Shown here piece by piece: positions 17,222 through 24,984 of a stretch of DNA of 64,000 nt (its first letter is position 1; each line of letters starts with the position of its first letter). The translations under genes and the position numbers were made by a program. The DNA is from an uncultured Rhodopila sp. (GTDB lineage Bacteria; Pseudomonadota; Alphaproteobacteria; Acetobacterales; Acetobacteraceae). Where the stretch lies: contig CAIZFE010000034.1 of NCBI GenBank assembly GCA_903932145.1, forward strand, positions 62,001 through 126,000, given 5' to 3'. The notes under the pieces were generated by a model. It searched no databases. It saw only the letters and a program-made list of their open reading frames with translations, and was not told the origin of the DNA.

Positions 17222-18442
17222 TTACGCCTTCAGCATCGGGCAGGCGTTCTCCGACAACGGACGGAAGGCGTCCGCCGCGGGCGTGGTGCCGATCAGCTTG
17301 TAAATATCCCACTCATGCTTGCTTTCCGAGGGCTTCTTGACCTCGAACAGGTACGCTGGCGTAATCTTGCGTCCGTCCGCGCGAATCAGACCCGGCCCGA
17401 AGCAATCGTCGTCGGTCGGCATCGCCTTCATATGCGCGACCGTGTCCGCGCCGCTGAGCTTGGCCTGCGCCGCCCCCATGGCCTGGCACGTCTTCAGATA
17501 GTGCAGCGTGCAGGAGTAGTTGCCCGCCTGCGCCATATTCGGCCACAGCGTCACCTTCGGCTGAATGCGCTTCTGGAAGCCGCGGGTCTTCTCGTTCAGG
17601 TCCCAGTAATAGGTTTCCGACAGACGCGTGCCCGCCGCCATCTCGATCCCGACAGAGCGCATGTCCGTCGAATAGGCTACCATGGCGGCGATGTTCATCG
17701 TCTTTGTAAGCCCAAACTCGTGCGCCTGCTTGATGACGTTGATCAGATCCGACCCGGCGCCGCAGATGCCGAGGATCTTGGCGCCGGACGCCTGCGCCTT
17801 CACGATGTAGGACGAAAAATCCGTGGTTTCCGGGAACGGGTAGATCTCCGCACCAAGCACCTTGCCGCCGCCGGCCTCGACGAATTTCGTGGTGTCGCGC
17901 TGTGTCGCTGCACCGAATGCATAGTTAGGGGTGATGAAAAACCATGTGTCGCCGCCGGCCTTGACCAGCGCGCCGCCAGTGGAGCGGGCCTCCATGTAGG
18001 TGTCAAACACCCAGTGCATGGAATTGGGCGTGCAGGCCTTGCCAGTCACGTCGGACGACGCCGTGCTGGTGCAAATCATGATCTTGTTTTTCTCTTTGAC
18101 CACCGACGCCAATGCCAGCGCGCACGAGGTCGCGGCGATGTCCATGATCAGATCGACACCCTTTTCGTCGAACCACTCCCGCGCGATGGAAACGGCGACG
18201 TCGGGCTTGTTCTGGTTGTCAGCGTCCAGCACTTCGACATCGAAACCGTGAGCGGCAAATTCCTGCACCGCCTGTTTGGTGCAGGCCACGCTGGTGGGGC
18301 CGTTCACATCGCGATAGGGACCGGACTGGTCGTTCATGACGCCGATCCTGATCACCGGCTTGGCCTGGGCTCGGGCGCGATAAATCGGAGTCACGGCGGC
18401 GGCGGCGGTTGCTCCCAGCACGGTGCGGCGTTGCAGTGTCAT
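17222..18442 (-). CDS. ABC transporter substrate-binding protein, branched-chain amino acid (LivJ/HAAT) type
   Basis: 406 residues: an RR-containing signal (MTLQRRTVLGATAAAAVTP...ARAQA), then a periplasmic-binding-protein type I fold starting IRIGVMNDQSGPYRDVNGP. Segments such as ITPNYAFGAATQRDTTKFV and the C-terminal KKPSESKHEWDIYKL fit the HAAT family used for amides, aromatic acids and amino acids. A GGGAG lies before the ATG. No LivH, M, G or F genes adjoin it, so it is an orphan binding protein, a pattern also seen with the DctP gene at 7.6 kb. Ligand unknown. Confidence 0.9.
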   Translation of the reverse strand: MTLQRRTVLGATAAAAVTPIYRARAQAKPVIRIGVMNDQSGPYRDVNGPTSVACTKQAVQEFAAHGFDVEVLDADNQNKPDVAVSIAREWFDEKGVDLIMDIAATSCALALASVVKEKNKIMICTSTASSDVTGKACTPNSMHWVFDTYMEARSTGGALVKAGGDTWFFITPNYAFGAATQRDTTKFVEAGGGKVLGAEIYPFPETTDFSSYIVKAQASGAKILGICGAGSDLINVIKQAHEFGLTKTMNIAAMVAYSTDMRSVGIEMAAGTRLSETYYWDLNEKTRGFQKRIQPKVTLWPNMAQAGNYSCTLHYLKTCQAMGAAQAKLSGADTVAHMKAMPTDDDCFGPGLIRADGRKITPAYLFEVKKPSESKHEWDIYKLIGTTPAADAFRPLSENACPMLKA

Positions 18443-18554
18443 TTTGTTTATATCTCCCTTTGGCAGGACGGCACGCTAATCGAAACGGCGTTCTTGTCGA
18501 GAGGGATTGCGTCCGTGGCTTGCCTGATGATGCCGGATGTGCGTTTCAGAAGCG

Positions 18555-19418
18555 ATGACCGACTCTGTTTATATTATCGGCGCGTCCGGCCGATCCGGCC
18601 AGGCGCTGTGCCGGTCCTTGCTGGCCGATGGCGTGGCCGTTGTGCCGGTAGTGCGCAATCCCGACCGCTGGGAGGCGACCGGGTTGCCCGGTGACATGCG
18701 GATTGCCGATCTGCGTTCGGCGGACGCGCTGCGGGCGGCGTTGCAGGGGGCAACCCGGATTGTTTCGTGCGCGCACGCCCGGTACGCGCCTGCGATTATC
18801 GCCGCCTCGCCCCCCGAAGCGACGCTGGTGCTGCTGGGAAGCACGCGGAAATTTACCCGATGGCCGGACGCGCACGGTAACGGCGTGCGGGCCGGGGAAG
18901 CGGCGCTGATGGAGTCCGGGCGCAACGGCGTCATGCTGCACCCGACGATGATCTATGGCGCGCAGGGTGAGGACAATGTGCAGCGGTTGGCAAAGCTGCT
19001 GCGGCGTCTGCCGGTAATGCCTCTGCCCGGGGGCGGCCGTTTCCTGGTGCAGCCAATCCATCAGTCCGACGTCATACGGTGCATCCGAGCCGCCCTGGAT
19101 CGGCCGGGGACTGGGCCGGACAGCCTGGTGATCGCGGGTCCGGAGGCGGTGCGATACGACGACTTCGTGCGCGAAGTGGCGGCGGCAGCGGGCCTGCGCA
19201 AGCCATGGATTATTCCCTTCCCGCTTGGCCTGCTGATTCGGGCGGCGGGTTTGACCAAACACGTCACCGCCTTGCCACGGGTGCGGCCCGAGGAAATCCG
19301 CCGGCTGGTCGAGGACAAGGCGTTCGATATCGGCCCCATGCGCCAAATGCTGGGCGTCGAGCCGATTTCGCTGGCGGAAGGGCTTGCGCTGACGTTCCCT
19401 CCATCGCACGAATACTGA
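18555..19418 (+). CDS. NAD(P)-binding NmrA/atypical SDR family protein
   Basis: 287 residues from the ATG at 18555 (an ATG at 18537 is the alternative). The N-terminal dinucleotide loop is VYIIGASGRSGQ. A tyrosine-containing MIYGAQGEDN segment and the substrate-side LPGGGRFLVQPIHQSDV follow, as in atypical short-chain dehydrogenases and epimerase-like proteins. The usual YxxxK pair is not clear, which fits NmrA-like redox sensors or quinone/complex I-associated members. It is followed by an M20 amidohydrolase 18 bases downstream on the same strand, probably co-transcribed. Confidence 0.82.
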   Translation: MTDSVYIIGASGRSGQALCRSLLADGVAVVPVVRNPDRWEATGLPGDMRIADLRSADALRAALQGATRIVSCAHARYAPAIIAASPPEATLVLLGSTRKFTRWPDAHGNGVRAGEAALMESGRNGVMLHPTMIYGAQGEDNVQRLAKLLRRLPVMPLPGGGRFLVQPIHQSDVIRCIRAALDRPGTGPDSLVIAGPEAVRYDDFVREVAAAAGLRKPWIIPFPLGLLIRAAGLTKHVTALPRVRPEEIRRLVEDKAFDIGPMRQMLGVEPISLAEGLALTFPPSHEY

Positions 19419-19436
19419 TCCAGCTTCGGAGCCACC

Positions 19437-20612
19437 ATGCCGATCATTAACAGTATCGCCGCCCTGCACCCCGAGATGACCGCCTGGCGGCAGGACCTGC
19501 ACGCCCACCCCGAACTGTCGATGCAGGAAGTCCGGACGTCGCGCGTTGTGCAAGAAAAGTTGGCCGCATTCGGGGTGGACGAGATTATCACCGGCATGGC
19601 GACGCACGGTGTGGTCGGGGTGATCCGAGCGGGCACATCGGACCGGGCGATCGGGCTGCGGGCCGACATGGACGCGCTGCCGATCCACGAGGAAACCGGG
19701 CTGGCCTGGGCCAGTGCCAACCCCGGCGTGATGCATGCGTGCGGCCATGACGGCCACACGACGATGCTGCTGGGGGCGGCGAAATACCTCGCCGAGACCC
19801 GCAACTTCGATGGCACGGTGTATCTGATCTTCCAACCGGCGGAGGAGTTCGAGGGCGGCGCGGAGAAGATGGTGCGGGACGGGCTGTTTCAGCGATGCCC
19901 TATGGAGAAGGTCTATGGGCTGCACAACTGGCCGGAGATGAAGGCCGGCACGTTTCTGTGGCGCACCGGCCCGGTGATGGCCGCGGTGGGGTTCTTCGAT
20001 ATCATCATTACCGGTCGCGGCAGCCACGGGGCATCGCCGCATCAGGGCATCGACCCGATCGTGGTCTCCGCGGCGATTATCAGCGCCTTGCAGACGATCG
20101 TTTCCCGGTCGATCGAACCGATCGAGGGCGGCGTCGTGTCCGTGGGCAGTATCGTCGGCGGCGAGGCCTACAACATCCTGCCCGAACGGGTGGTGATGAA
20201 GGGCACGGCGCGCTGGTACCGGCCGGAGGTTGGCGACACGATCGAGGCCGGCCTGCACCGCATGGTCAAGGGGATCGCTGAAAGTTTCGGGGCAACCGCG
20301 CATGTGCACTTCTTCCGCCACGCCCCGGCGACCGTGAACGATGCCGAGGCGACGATCCTGGCGATCGAGGCGGCTCGACTGGTGTCAGGCGCCGATGGCG
20401 TGCGAGAGATGCGTGCCCCGACGATGGGTGGCGAGGATTTCGCGTATATGCTGAACGCCAAGCAGGGTGCGTACCTGATGCTGGGCGGCGGGCGGGGCAA
20501 AGCCGATCCGCTGCTGCATCATCCGCAATACGATTTCAATGACGAAATCCTGCCGGTAGGGGCGTCGTGGTGGGCGACGCTGGTAGAGCAGCAGTTGGCG
20601 AAGGCGGGGTAA
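19437..20612 (+). CDS. M20 family amidohydrolase (hippurate hydrolase-like)
   Basis: 391 residues, full length. The two-metal site is visible as HAHPELSMQE, LRADMDALPI, MHACGHDGHTTMLLGAA and FQPAEE, with the late His-containing segment near LLHHPQYDFND. The dimerisation/lid domain contains GRGSHGASPHQGIDPI. M20D enzymes remove acyl groups from N-acyl amino acids such as hippurate or N-acetyl-diaminopimelate; specificity is not readable. It follows the NmrA-like gene closely. After the stop an 8-base inverted repeat (20619-20626, 20662-20669) lies just before the RusA-like gene. Confidence 0.92.
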   Translation: MPIINSIAALHPEMTAWRQDLHAHPELSMQEVRTSRVVQEKLAAFGVDEIITGMATHGVVGVIRAGTSDRAIGLRADMDALPIHEETGLAWASANPGVMHACGHDGHTTMLLGAAKYLAETRNFDGTVYLIFQPAEEFEGGAEKMVRDGLFQRCPMEKVYGLHNWPEMKAGTFLWRTGPVMAAVGFFDIIITGRGSHGASPHQGIDPIVVSAAIISALQTIVSRSIEPIEGGVVSVGSIVGGEAYNILPERVVMKGTARWYRPEVGDTIEAGLHRMVKGIAESFGATAHVHFFRHAPATVNDAEATILAIEAARLVSGADGVREMRAPTMGGEDFAYMLNAKQGAYLMLGGGRGKADPLLHHPQYDFNDEILPVGASWWATLVEQQLAKAG

Positions 20613-20674
20613 CAAAAACGCTGGCGAAACCGTGATGCCTGCTCCTACAGTTCGATTTATGCGCCAGCGAGCCC

Positions 20675-21085
20675 ATGTCCGTTGAAATCGTATTCCCAAC
20701 GGAGTTCTGCGTCCCCGGCACGCCCGTTTCGCTACAGGCCAAACGAGCGGACTCCAGGAGGGCATGGAAGGACAGAGTCCGGCACGCAAGCCAAGCATCG
20801 CTTCCCGAAGGGCACTTTTCCACGAGAAGTCCAATTTCTATTACGTTATTTTACTTTCCTGCCGCGAAAATGCTCGACAATCCCGTGAAACCGATACTTG
20901 ATGCGTTGTGCCAGCACATCTATTTCGATGACCGGCAGGTTGAGAGGGTTTGGGTCGAGAAATTTGAACCCGATAAGGTCTTCCAGTTCAGCTCGCCATC
21001 CCCGATTCTGACACATGCTATCGAGGCTGACAAACCCCTGGTTTACGTGCGAGTATCCGATAATCCTACGGAAGACCTGGTTTGA
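20675..21085 (+). CDS. RusA-like Holliday junction resolvase family protein
   Basis: 136 residues. The fold signature is a first strand with GTPVSLQAKR, a basic segment WKDRVRHA, then MLDNPVKPILDAL and HIYFDDRQVERV. In E. coli RusA the catalytic set is D70, D72, K76 and D91. Aligned by eye, D72, K76 and the last DD are present, but the first aspartate is replaced by methionine (MLDN instead of DLDN), so nuclease activity is uncertain. Its TGA shares a base with the ATG of the next gene (TGATG at 21083-21087), indicating translational coupling. The local base composition looks less GC-rich than the flanks, which suggests horizontal origin. Confidence 0.8.
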   Translation: MSVEIVFPTEFCVPGTPVSLQAKRADSRRAWKDRVRHASQASLPEGHFSTRSPISITLFYFPAAKMLDNPVKPILDALCQHIYFDDRQVERVWVEKFEPDKVFQFSSPSPILTHAIEADKPLVYVRVSDNPTEDLV

Positions 21086-21744
21086 TGTCGTTGGCCCACG
21101 GCAAGTCTGACGCCGTGATTATGCAGATGCTCCTGCCGAATCTGGAAGCCGAAGGCTTTCGGGTGTTTCTGCATCCCGCGCGGTCGATTCTGCCCCCATT
21201 CATGTAAGGGTATTAACCTGATGCGATAGCGATGAAGGGGGACAGGAAAGTCGCGATTGAGGTGAAGTCGGCGCCCGGTCATGCGGAGCCTCAAATCCAG
21301 AGGTTACAGGACATGTTTTCGGCCCATCCCGATTGGGAATTGCGTATCGTTTACGCTTCGACCGAAAATACCGATCAGGCTATAGCGGTCATTACTCGTG
21401 AACTGGTGGTGGAAAATCTTGATCGTATCCCGAAGGTTCTTGATGAGGCCGGCCCAATTCCAGCGCTTTTAATGGGGTGGTCGATATTCGAAGCCGCCGC
21501 ACGATTGTTGGTACCGGAGTATCTTGGCCGGCCGCAGCCATCGGGCCGGCTTTTGGAACTCCTGGCATCCGATGGTTACATAACGCCTGAGGAGGCCGAT
21601 TTTCTCCGAAGTCTCGCGCGGCTACGAAATGAAGCCGCACACGGGCACCTGGATGCGGCCGTGACGCGTGATCACGTGGCCATGCTGGTGAGCATAACCC
21701 GGACCCTGTTGGTTTTGTCAGATGCGACGGCCCATTCACACTAA
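21085..21744 (+). pseudogene. PD-(D/E)XK nuclease-like protein (REase AHJR-like) interrupted by two in-frame TAA codons
   Basis: One frame of 220 codons runs from the coupled ATG at 21085 to 21744, but TAA codons stand at 21205-21207 and 21214-21216. Across them the protein reads ...ARSILPPFM-stop-GY-stop-PDAIAMKGDRKVAIEVKS. The PD and E-x-K residues (D at the PDAIA, then IEVKS) form a restriction-endonuclease-type active site. The C-terminal part holds LRNEAAHG, an R-x4-H pattern like HEPN/DUF4145 helices. Restart at the ATG at 21232 would lose the PD aspartate. TAA ends several intact genes here, so recoding is unlikely. This looks like an inactivated nuclease gene, possibly of defence type. 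Confidence 0.75.
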
Positions 21745-21762
21745 CCCGACTGATGAGATCCC

Positions 21763-22344
21763 ATGACCGATCCCAGACTCGACCGTATCGCCGAACTGCT
21801 GACCCTGAAGGCCGAGGGCCAATATGGCCTCAGCACGATCAATCAGCGTCAGCACGCGCTTCAAGCCGCATGGCTGGCGGAGAAAGCCGGTTGTCCGGAT
21901 AGCCTGATCGTTGCCAGTCTGCTGCACGATATCGGTCATATGGTGCACAACCTCGGCGACAACCCGGCTGAGGACGGCGTTGACGATCGGCACGAGGCGC
22001 TTGGGCACGCGTTCCTCGCGGCATGGTTCGGCCCCGATGTGACTGAGCCGGTGCGGCTGCATGTCGCGGCGAAGCGGTATTTGTGCGCGACGGAATCGGA
22101 TTATTTTTCCCAATTGTCCAGGGATTCGGTGTTGAGCCTATCGCTACAGGGCGGCCCGATGTCGGCGGAGGAAGTCGCTGCCTTCGATGCCATTCCACAA
22201 GCCGCCGATGCCATTCAATTACGCCGTTTCGATGAGCAGGCGAAAGTGAGGGAGCTGCAAACACCCACGGTCGATTACTTTCTGCCCTTCGTCGCCCGCT
22301 GCATCCAGGTAAACCAACGCGACCCTCAACAAGCACAACAATAA
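21763..22344 (+). CDS. HD-domain protein of the phosphonate-degradation (PhnZ-like) family
   Basis: 193 residues. The HD signature is QRQHALQAAWLAE followed by ASLLHDIGHMVHNLG, with DDRHEALGHAFLA and EPVRLHVAAKRYLCA supplying further histidines. This arrangement, including YF...SLQGGPMS, matches the HDIG proteins found with phosphonate operons, of which PhnZ is a mixed-valent diiron oxygenase cleaving hydroxy-aminoethylphosphonate. No phnY, phnX or phosphonate transporter is nearby, so the substrate is open. It starts 18 bases after the broken nuclease gene on the same strand. Confidence 0.82.
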   Translation: MTDPRLDRIAELLTLKAEGQYGLSTINQRQHALQAAWLAEKAGCPDSLIVASLLHDIGHMVHNLGDNPAEDGVDDRHEALGHAFLAAWFGPDVTEPVRLHVAAKRYLCATESDYFSQLSRDSVLSLSLQGGPMSAEEVAAFDAIPQAADAIQLRRFDEQAKVRELQTPTVDYFLPFVARCIQVNQRDPQQAQQ

Positions 22345-22537
22345 GCGAATCAGCCGTCCATTCGTGAATTTCATCATGGTTCGGCTTGTTGTTAAGATCG
22401 GACACAAGCCTGCTATGTTGATAAAGGGTGGCGTGAGTTGCCCTCGGCGGCGATGGATATTATCTCGCCGATTTACGAAATAGTTGTTGAAACGATCCAG
22501 CCGTTGTCCATAGACACCGCCGCGAGGAGAACGGTGC

Positions 22538-24175
22538 ATGACAACATCCAACTGGTGGCGCGGCGCGGTAATCTACCAGATCTATCCACGCAGCTTTTTT
22601 GACACCAATGGCGACGGCATCGGCGATCTTCCTGGTGTCACCGCGCGTCTGGACCATATCGCGCGACTGGGCGCCGATGCGATCTGGCTGTGTCCGTTCT
22701 TTTCCTCGCCGCAACGGGACTTTGGCTACGACGTGTCGGATTATACCGCGGTTGATCCGTTATTCGGCGCCCTGGCGGACTTCGATGCCCTGTTGGCACG
22801 CGCCCGGGCGCTGGGGCTGAAGGTGCTGATCGACCAGGTCTGGAGCCATACCTCCGACCGGCACGCCTGGTTCCTGGACAGCCGCCAAAGCCGAACGGCG
22901 GACAAGGCGGATTGGTATGTCTGGGCCGATCCCGACCCGGACGGAACGCCACCAAACAACTGGCTGTCGGTGTTCGGCGGTGCGGCCTGGACGTGGGAGC
23001 CGCGGCGCCGGCAGTATTTTCTGCATCATTTCCTCAGTCATCAGCCGGCTTTGAACCTGCATAATCCGGCCGTGATGGATGCCTTGCTTGACACCGGCCG
23101 CTTCTGGCTGGATCGCGGCGTGGATGGTTTCCGGCTGGATGCGATCGACTTCCTGCTGCACGACAAGATGTTGCGGTCCAATCCGGCCGCGCCGCCCTCC
23201 GGCGGCATTCCGGCGAAACTGTTCGGGATGCAGATCCACCAACACGACATGCTGCAACCGGAAGCGACGGGACTGCTGGCACGCATCCGGGGGCTGATGA
23301 ATGAGTATCCAGGAACCGTCACGCTGGGTGAAATCTCCAGCCAACCCGGTGCGTTCGAGCGTGTGGTGAACCGCACCGCCGGCACCGGCGGACTGCACAT
23401 GGCTTACACGCTGCGGCCGTTGCGTGGCGGCTTCGACTGGGCGACGGTGACCGCCATGGTTCGCGATCTGGCCGGGACGGGAACGGACGGCTGGATTTGC
23501 TGGTCGTTCAGCAATCACGATGTCGAACGCGCCGTCAGCCGCTGGAACCCGAATCCCGGAACGCCTCCCGATCCGTCGTTCGTACGGATGCTGATGGCGT
23601 TCCTGTTGTCGTTACGCGGCAGTGTCTGCCTGTACCAGGGCGAGGAACTCGGCCTGGGCGAGGCAACGCTGTCGGAAACCGACCTGCGCGATCCGTTCGG
23701 GATCGCCTACTGGCCGGAGTTTCGCGGACGCGACGGCAGCCGCACACCGATGCCGTGGAACGCGGAGGCCGAGCATGCCGGGTTCACCAGCGCGGCGTCA
23801 CCCTGGTTGCCGGTGCCGGCGGAACACCGGGCACTGGCGGTGGACCGGCAGGAGGCCGACATATCGTCGCCGTTGCATGCGTTCCGGCGGTTCCTGCGGT
23901 GGCGGCGCGGGGTGCCGGCGCTGATACATGGGACGCTGCTGCCCCTCGCTTTGGCCACACCATTGGTGGGGTTTGTGAGGGAGCATCAAGGACAGCGTGT
24001 GCTCGCGGTCTTCAACCTGTCCGACCAGCCGGTGCCGTTACCGCTGACTGACCCCGGCGCGCCAATCGACGGACACGGATTGGAAACTAGTCTTGGCGAT
24101 GACGGACGTTTGCCGCCGTTTGGCGCCTGGTTCGGTGTCCTGGCCGGAGTCCGAACTGTGCTGGCGGATGCCTGA
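22538..24175 (+). CDS. GH13 alpha-glucosidase
   Basis: 545 residues, the length of oligo-1,6-glucosidase/alpha-glucosidase enzymes of GH13. The (beta/alpha)8 domain shows WWRGAVIYQIYPRSF, the calcium-site-like DTNGDGIGD (22-30), the nucleophile D201 in GFRLDAIDF, the acid/base E265 in TLGEISS, and FSNHDVERA. A C-terminal beta domain ends the protein. There is no signal peptide, so it acts in the cytoplasm on imported alpha-glucosides. A GAGGAG before the ATG supports the start. No sugar transporter or regulator adjoins it. Confidence 0.93.
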   Translation: MTTSNWWRGAVIYQIYPRSFFDTNGDGIGDLPGVTARLDHIARLGADAIWLCPFFSSPQRDFGYDVSDYTAVDPLFGALADFDALLARARALGLKVLIDQVWSHTSDRHAWFLDSRQSRTADKADWYVWADPDPDGTPPNNWLSVFGGAAWTWEPRRRQYFLHHFLSHQPALNLHNPAVMDALLDTGRFWLDRGVDGFRLDAIDFLLHDKMLRSNPAAPPSGGIPAKLFGMQIHQHDMLQPEATGLLARIRGLMNEYPGTVTLGEISSQPGAFERVVNRTAGTGGLHMAYTLRPLRGGFDWATVTAMVRDLAGTGTDGWICWSFSNHDVERAVSRWNPNPGTPPDPSFVRMLMAFLLSLRGSVCLYQGEELGLGEATLSETDLRDPFGIAYWPEFRGRDGSRTPMPWNAEAEHAGFTSAASPWLPVPAEHRALAVDRQEADISSPLHAFRRFLRWRRGVPALIHGTLLPLALATPLVGFVREHQGQRVLAVFNLSDQPVPLPLTDPGAPIDGHGLETSLGDDGRLPPFGAWFGVLAGVRTVLADA

Positions 24176-24301
24176 AGCGAGGCGTTTCAGACCTCCGGGC
24201 CTTCGCGCGGGCATTGACCCGGGGCATCATGCCGGCGGCGCGCACTCGCGCGGCCTCAGCCAACCCGCGCGCAACCGCGCGATCCAAGGAGCAGTGACAC
24301 C

Positions 24302-24610
24302 ATGATCCACGTCGTCGCCATCATCACCGCCAAACCCGGCCATCGCGAGGCCATCCTGGAGGCCTTTCGCGCCAACATGCCGGCCGTGCATGCCGAAGAC
24401 GGCTGCATCGAGTACGGCCCCGCCGTTGACGCCGACGGCATCGGACCGTTCCAGACCAAATTCGGTTCGGATACTTTCCTGGTGATCGAAAAATGGGAAA
24501 GCGTCGATCACCTGAAGGCACACGCCGCCGCGCCGCACATGCTCGCTTATGGCGCGAAGACCAAGGAGCTGATCGCCAGCCGGGTCATCCACGTCCTGTC
24601 GCCCGCGTAA
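24302..24610 (+). CDS. Antibiotic biosynthesis monooxygenase (ABM) domain protein
   Basis: 102 residues forming one ferredoxin-like ABM domain: IHVVAIITAKPGHREAIL at the start, then DGCIEYGPAVD, FLVIEKWESVDHLKAHAAAPHM and a final strand. Homologues such as YgiN act as dimers on quinols or small aldehydes, and many are uncharacterised. An AAGGAGCAG ribosome binding site lies before the ATG. A hairpin follows the stop, and a catalase-family gene comes next on the same strand. Confidence 0.88.
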   Translation: MIHVVAIITAKPGHREAILEAFRANMPAVHAEDGCIEYGPAVDADGIGPFQTKFGSDTFLVIEKWESVDHLKAHAAAPHMLAYGAKTKELIASRVIHVLSPA

Positions 24611-24618
24611 GAAGGGCC

Positions 24619-24642
24619 GCCGTTCGGCCTCGGCCGAACGGC
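24619..24642 (+). terminator. Hairpin after the ABM gene
   Basis: The arms GCCGTTCGGCC (24619-24629) and GGCCGAACGGC (24632-24642) are perfectly complementary with a two-base centre, 8 bases after the stop. The tail ATTCTCCT is only weakly T-rich. Confidence 0.6.
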
Positions 24643-24984
24643 ATTCTCCTGTAACGGCCGGACGAGCGACCCGTAGCCAATGACGTGGCCTTCGTTACCC
24701 GGCGCCGACCATTAATTCGCCTCTTCCTACCGACTCGATATCAAAACTACAGCCCAAAGCGGACACCACGCGCGCCGATTTATTCCGATATGTTGACGGA
24801 ATCGATTTGGCAACTTATGCACATCACAACTGAACGTTGGTCTTCATCCCCCGAAGGCATCCGCGATCGCCCCCGACCGCAGCCTTCGCGCGATAAGTGC
24901 GTAGCGTCAGAAGAAACCTCCGGCCGGCCTGTTGCGGCCGGTTGCAGGATCGCGCGACCAAGAGTCTGTAGGGGACCGTTACCA
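24643..24984. other. Intergenic region before the catalase-family gene
   Basis: An open frame extends the catalase-family gene leftwards to 24685, but its sequence is arginine/proline-rich without domain character, so I read this stretch as untranslated. It should contain the promoter. I see no convincing -35/-10 pair or repeat. Confidence 0.45.

Noticed and set aside
17156-18694. 512-codon rightward frame
   Set aside because: Antisense to the ABC binding protein; no recognisable motifs and no ribosome binding site.
18546-20321. Long 591-codon leftward open frame
   Set aside because: Antisense to two clear genes (NmrA-like and M20 amidohydrolase), with low-complexity Arg/His-rich translation.
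20613-20674. Attachment site or terminal repeat of an integrated element before the RusA-like gene
   Set aside because: Only an 8-base inverted repeat with a long spacer is present; no integrase, tRNA or matching direct repeat was found.
21085-21744. Stop-codon reassignment or pyrrolysine-like recoding at the TAA codons
   Set aside because: TAA terminates several intact genes in the window (for example at 22344, 24610 and 26010), so it is an ordinary stop here.
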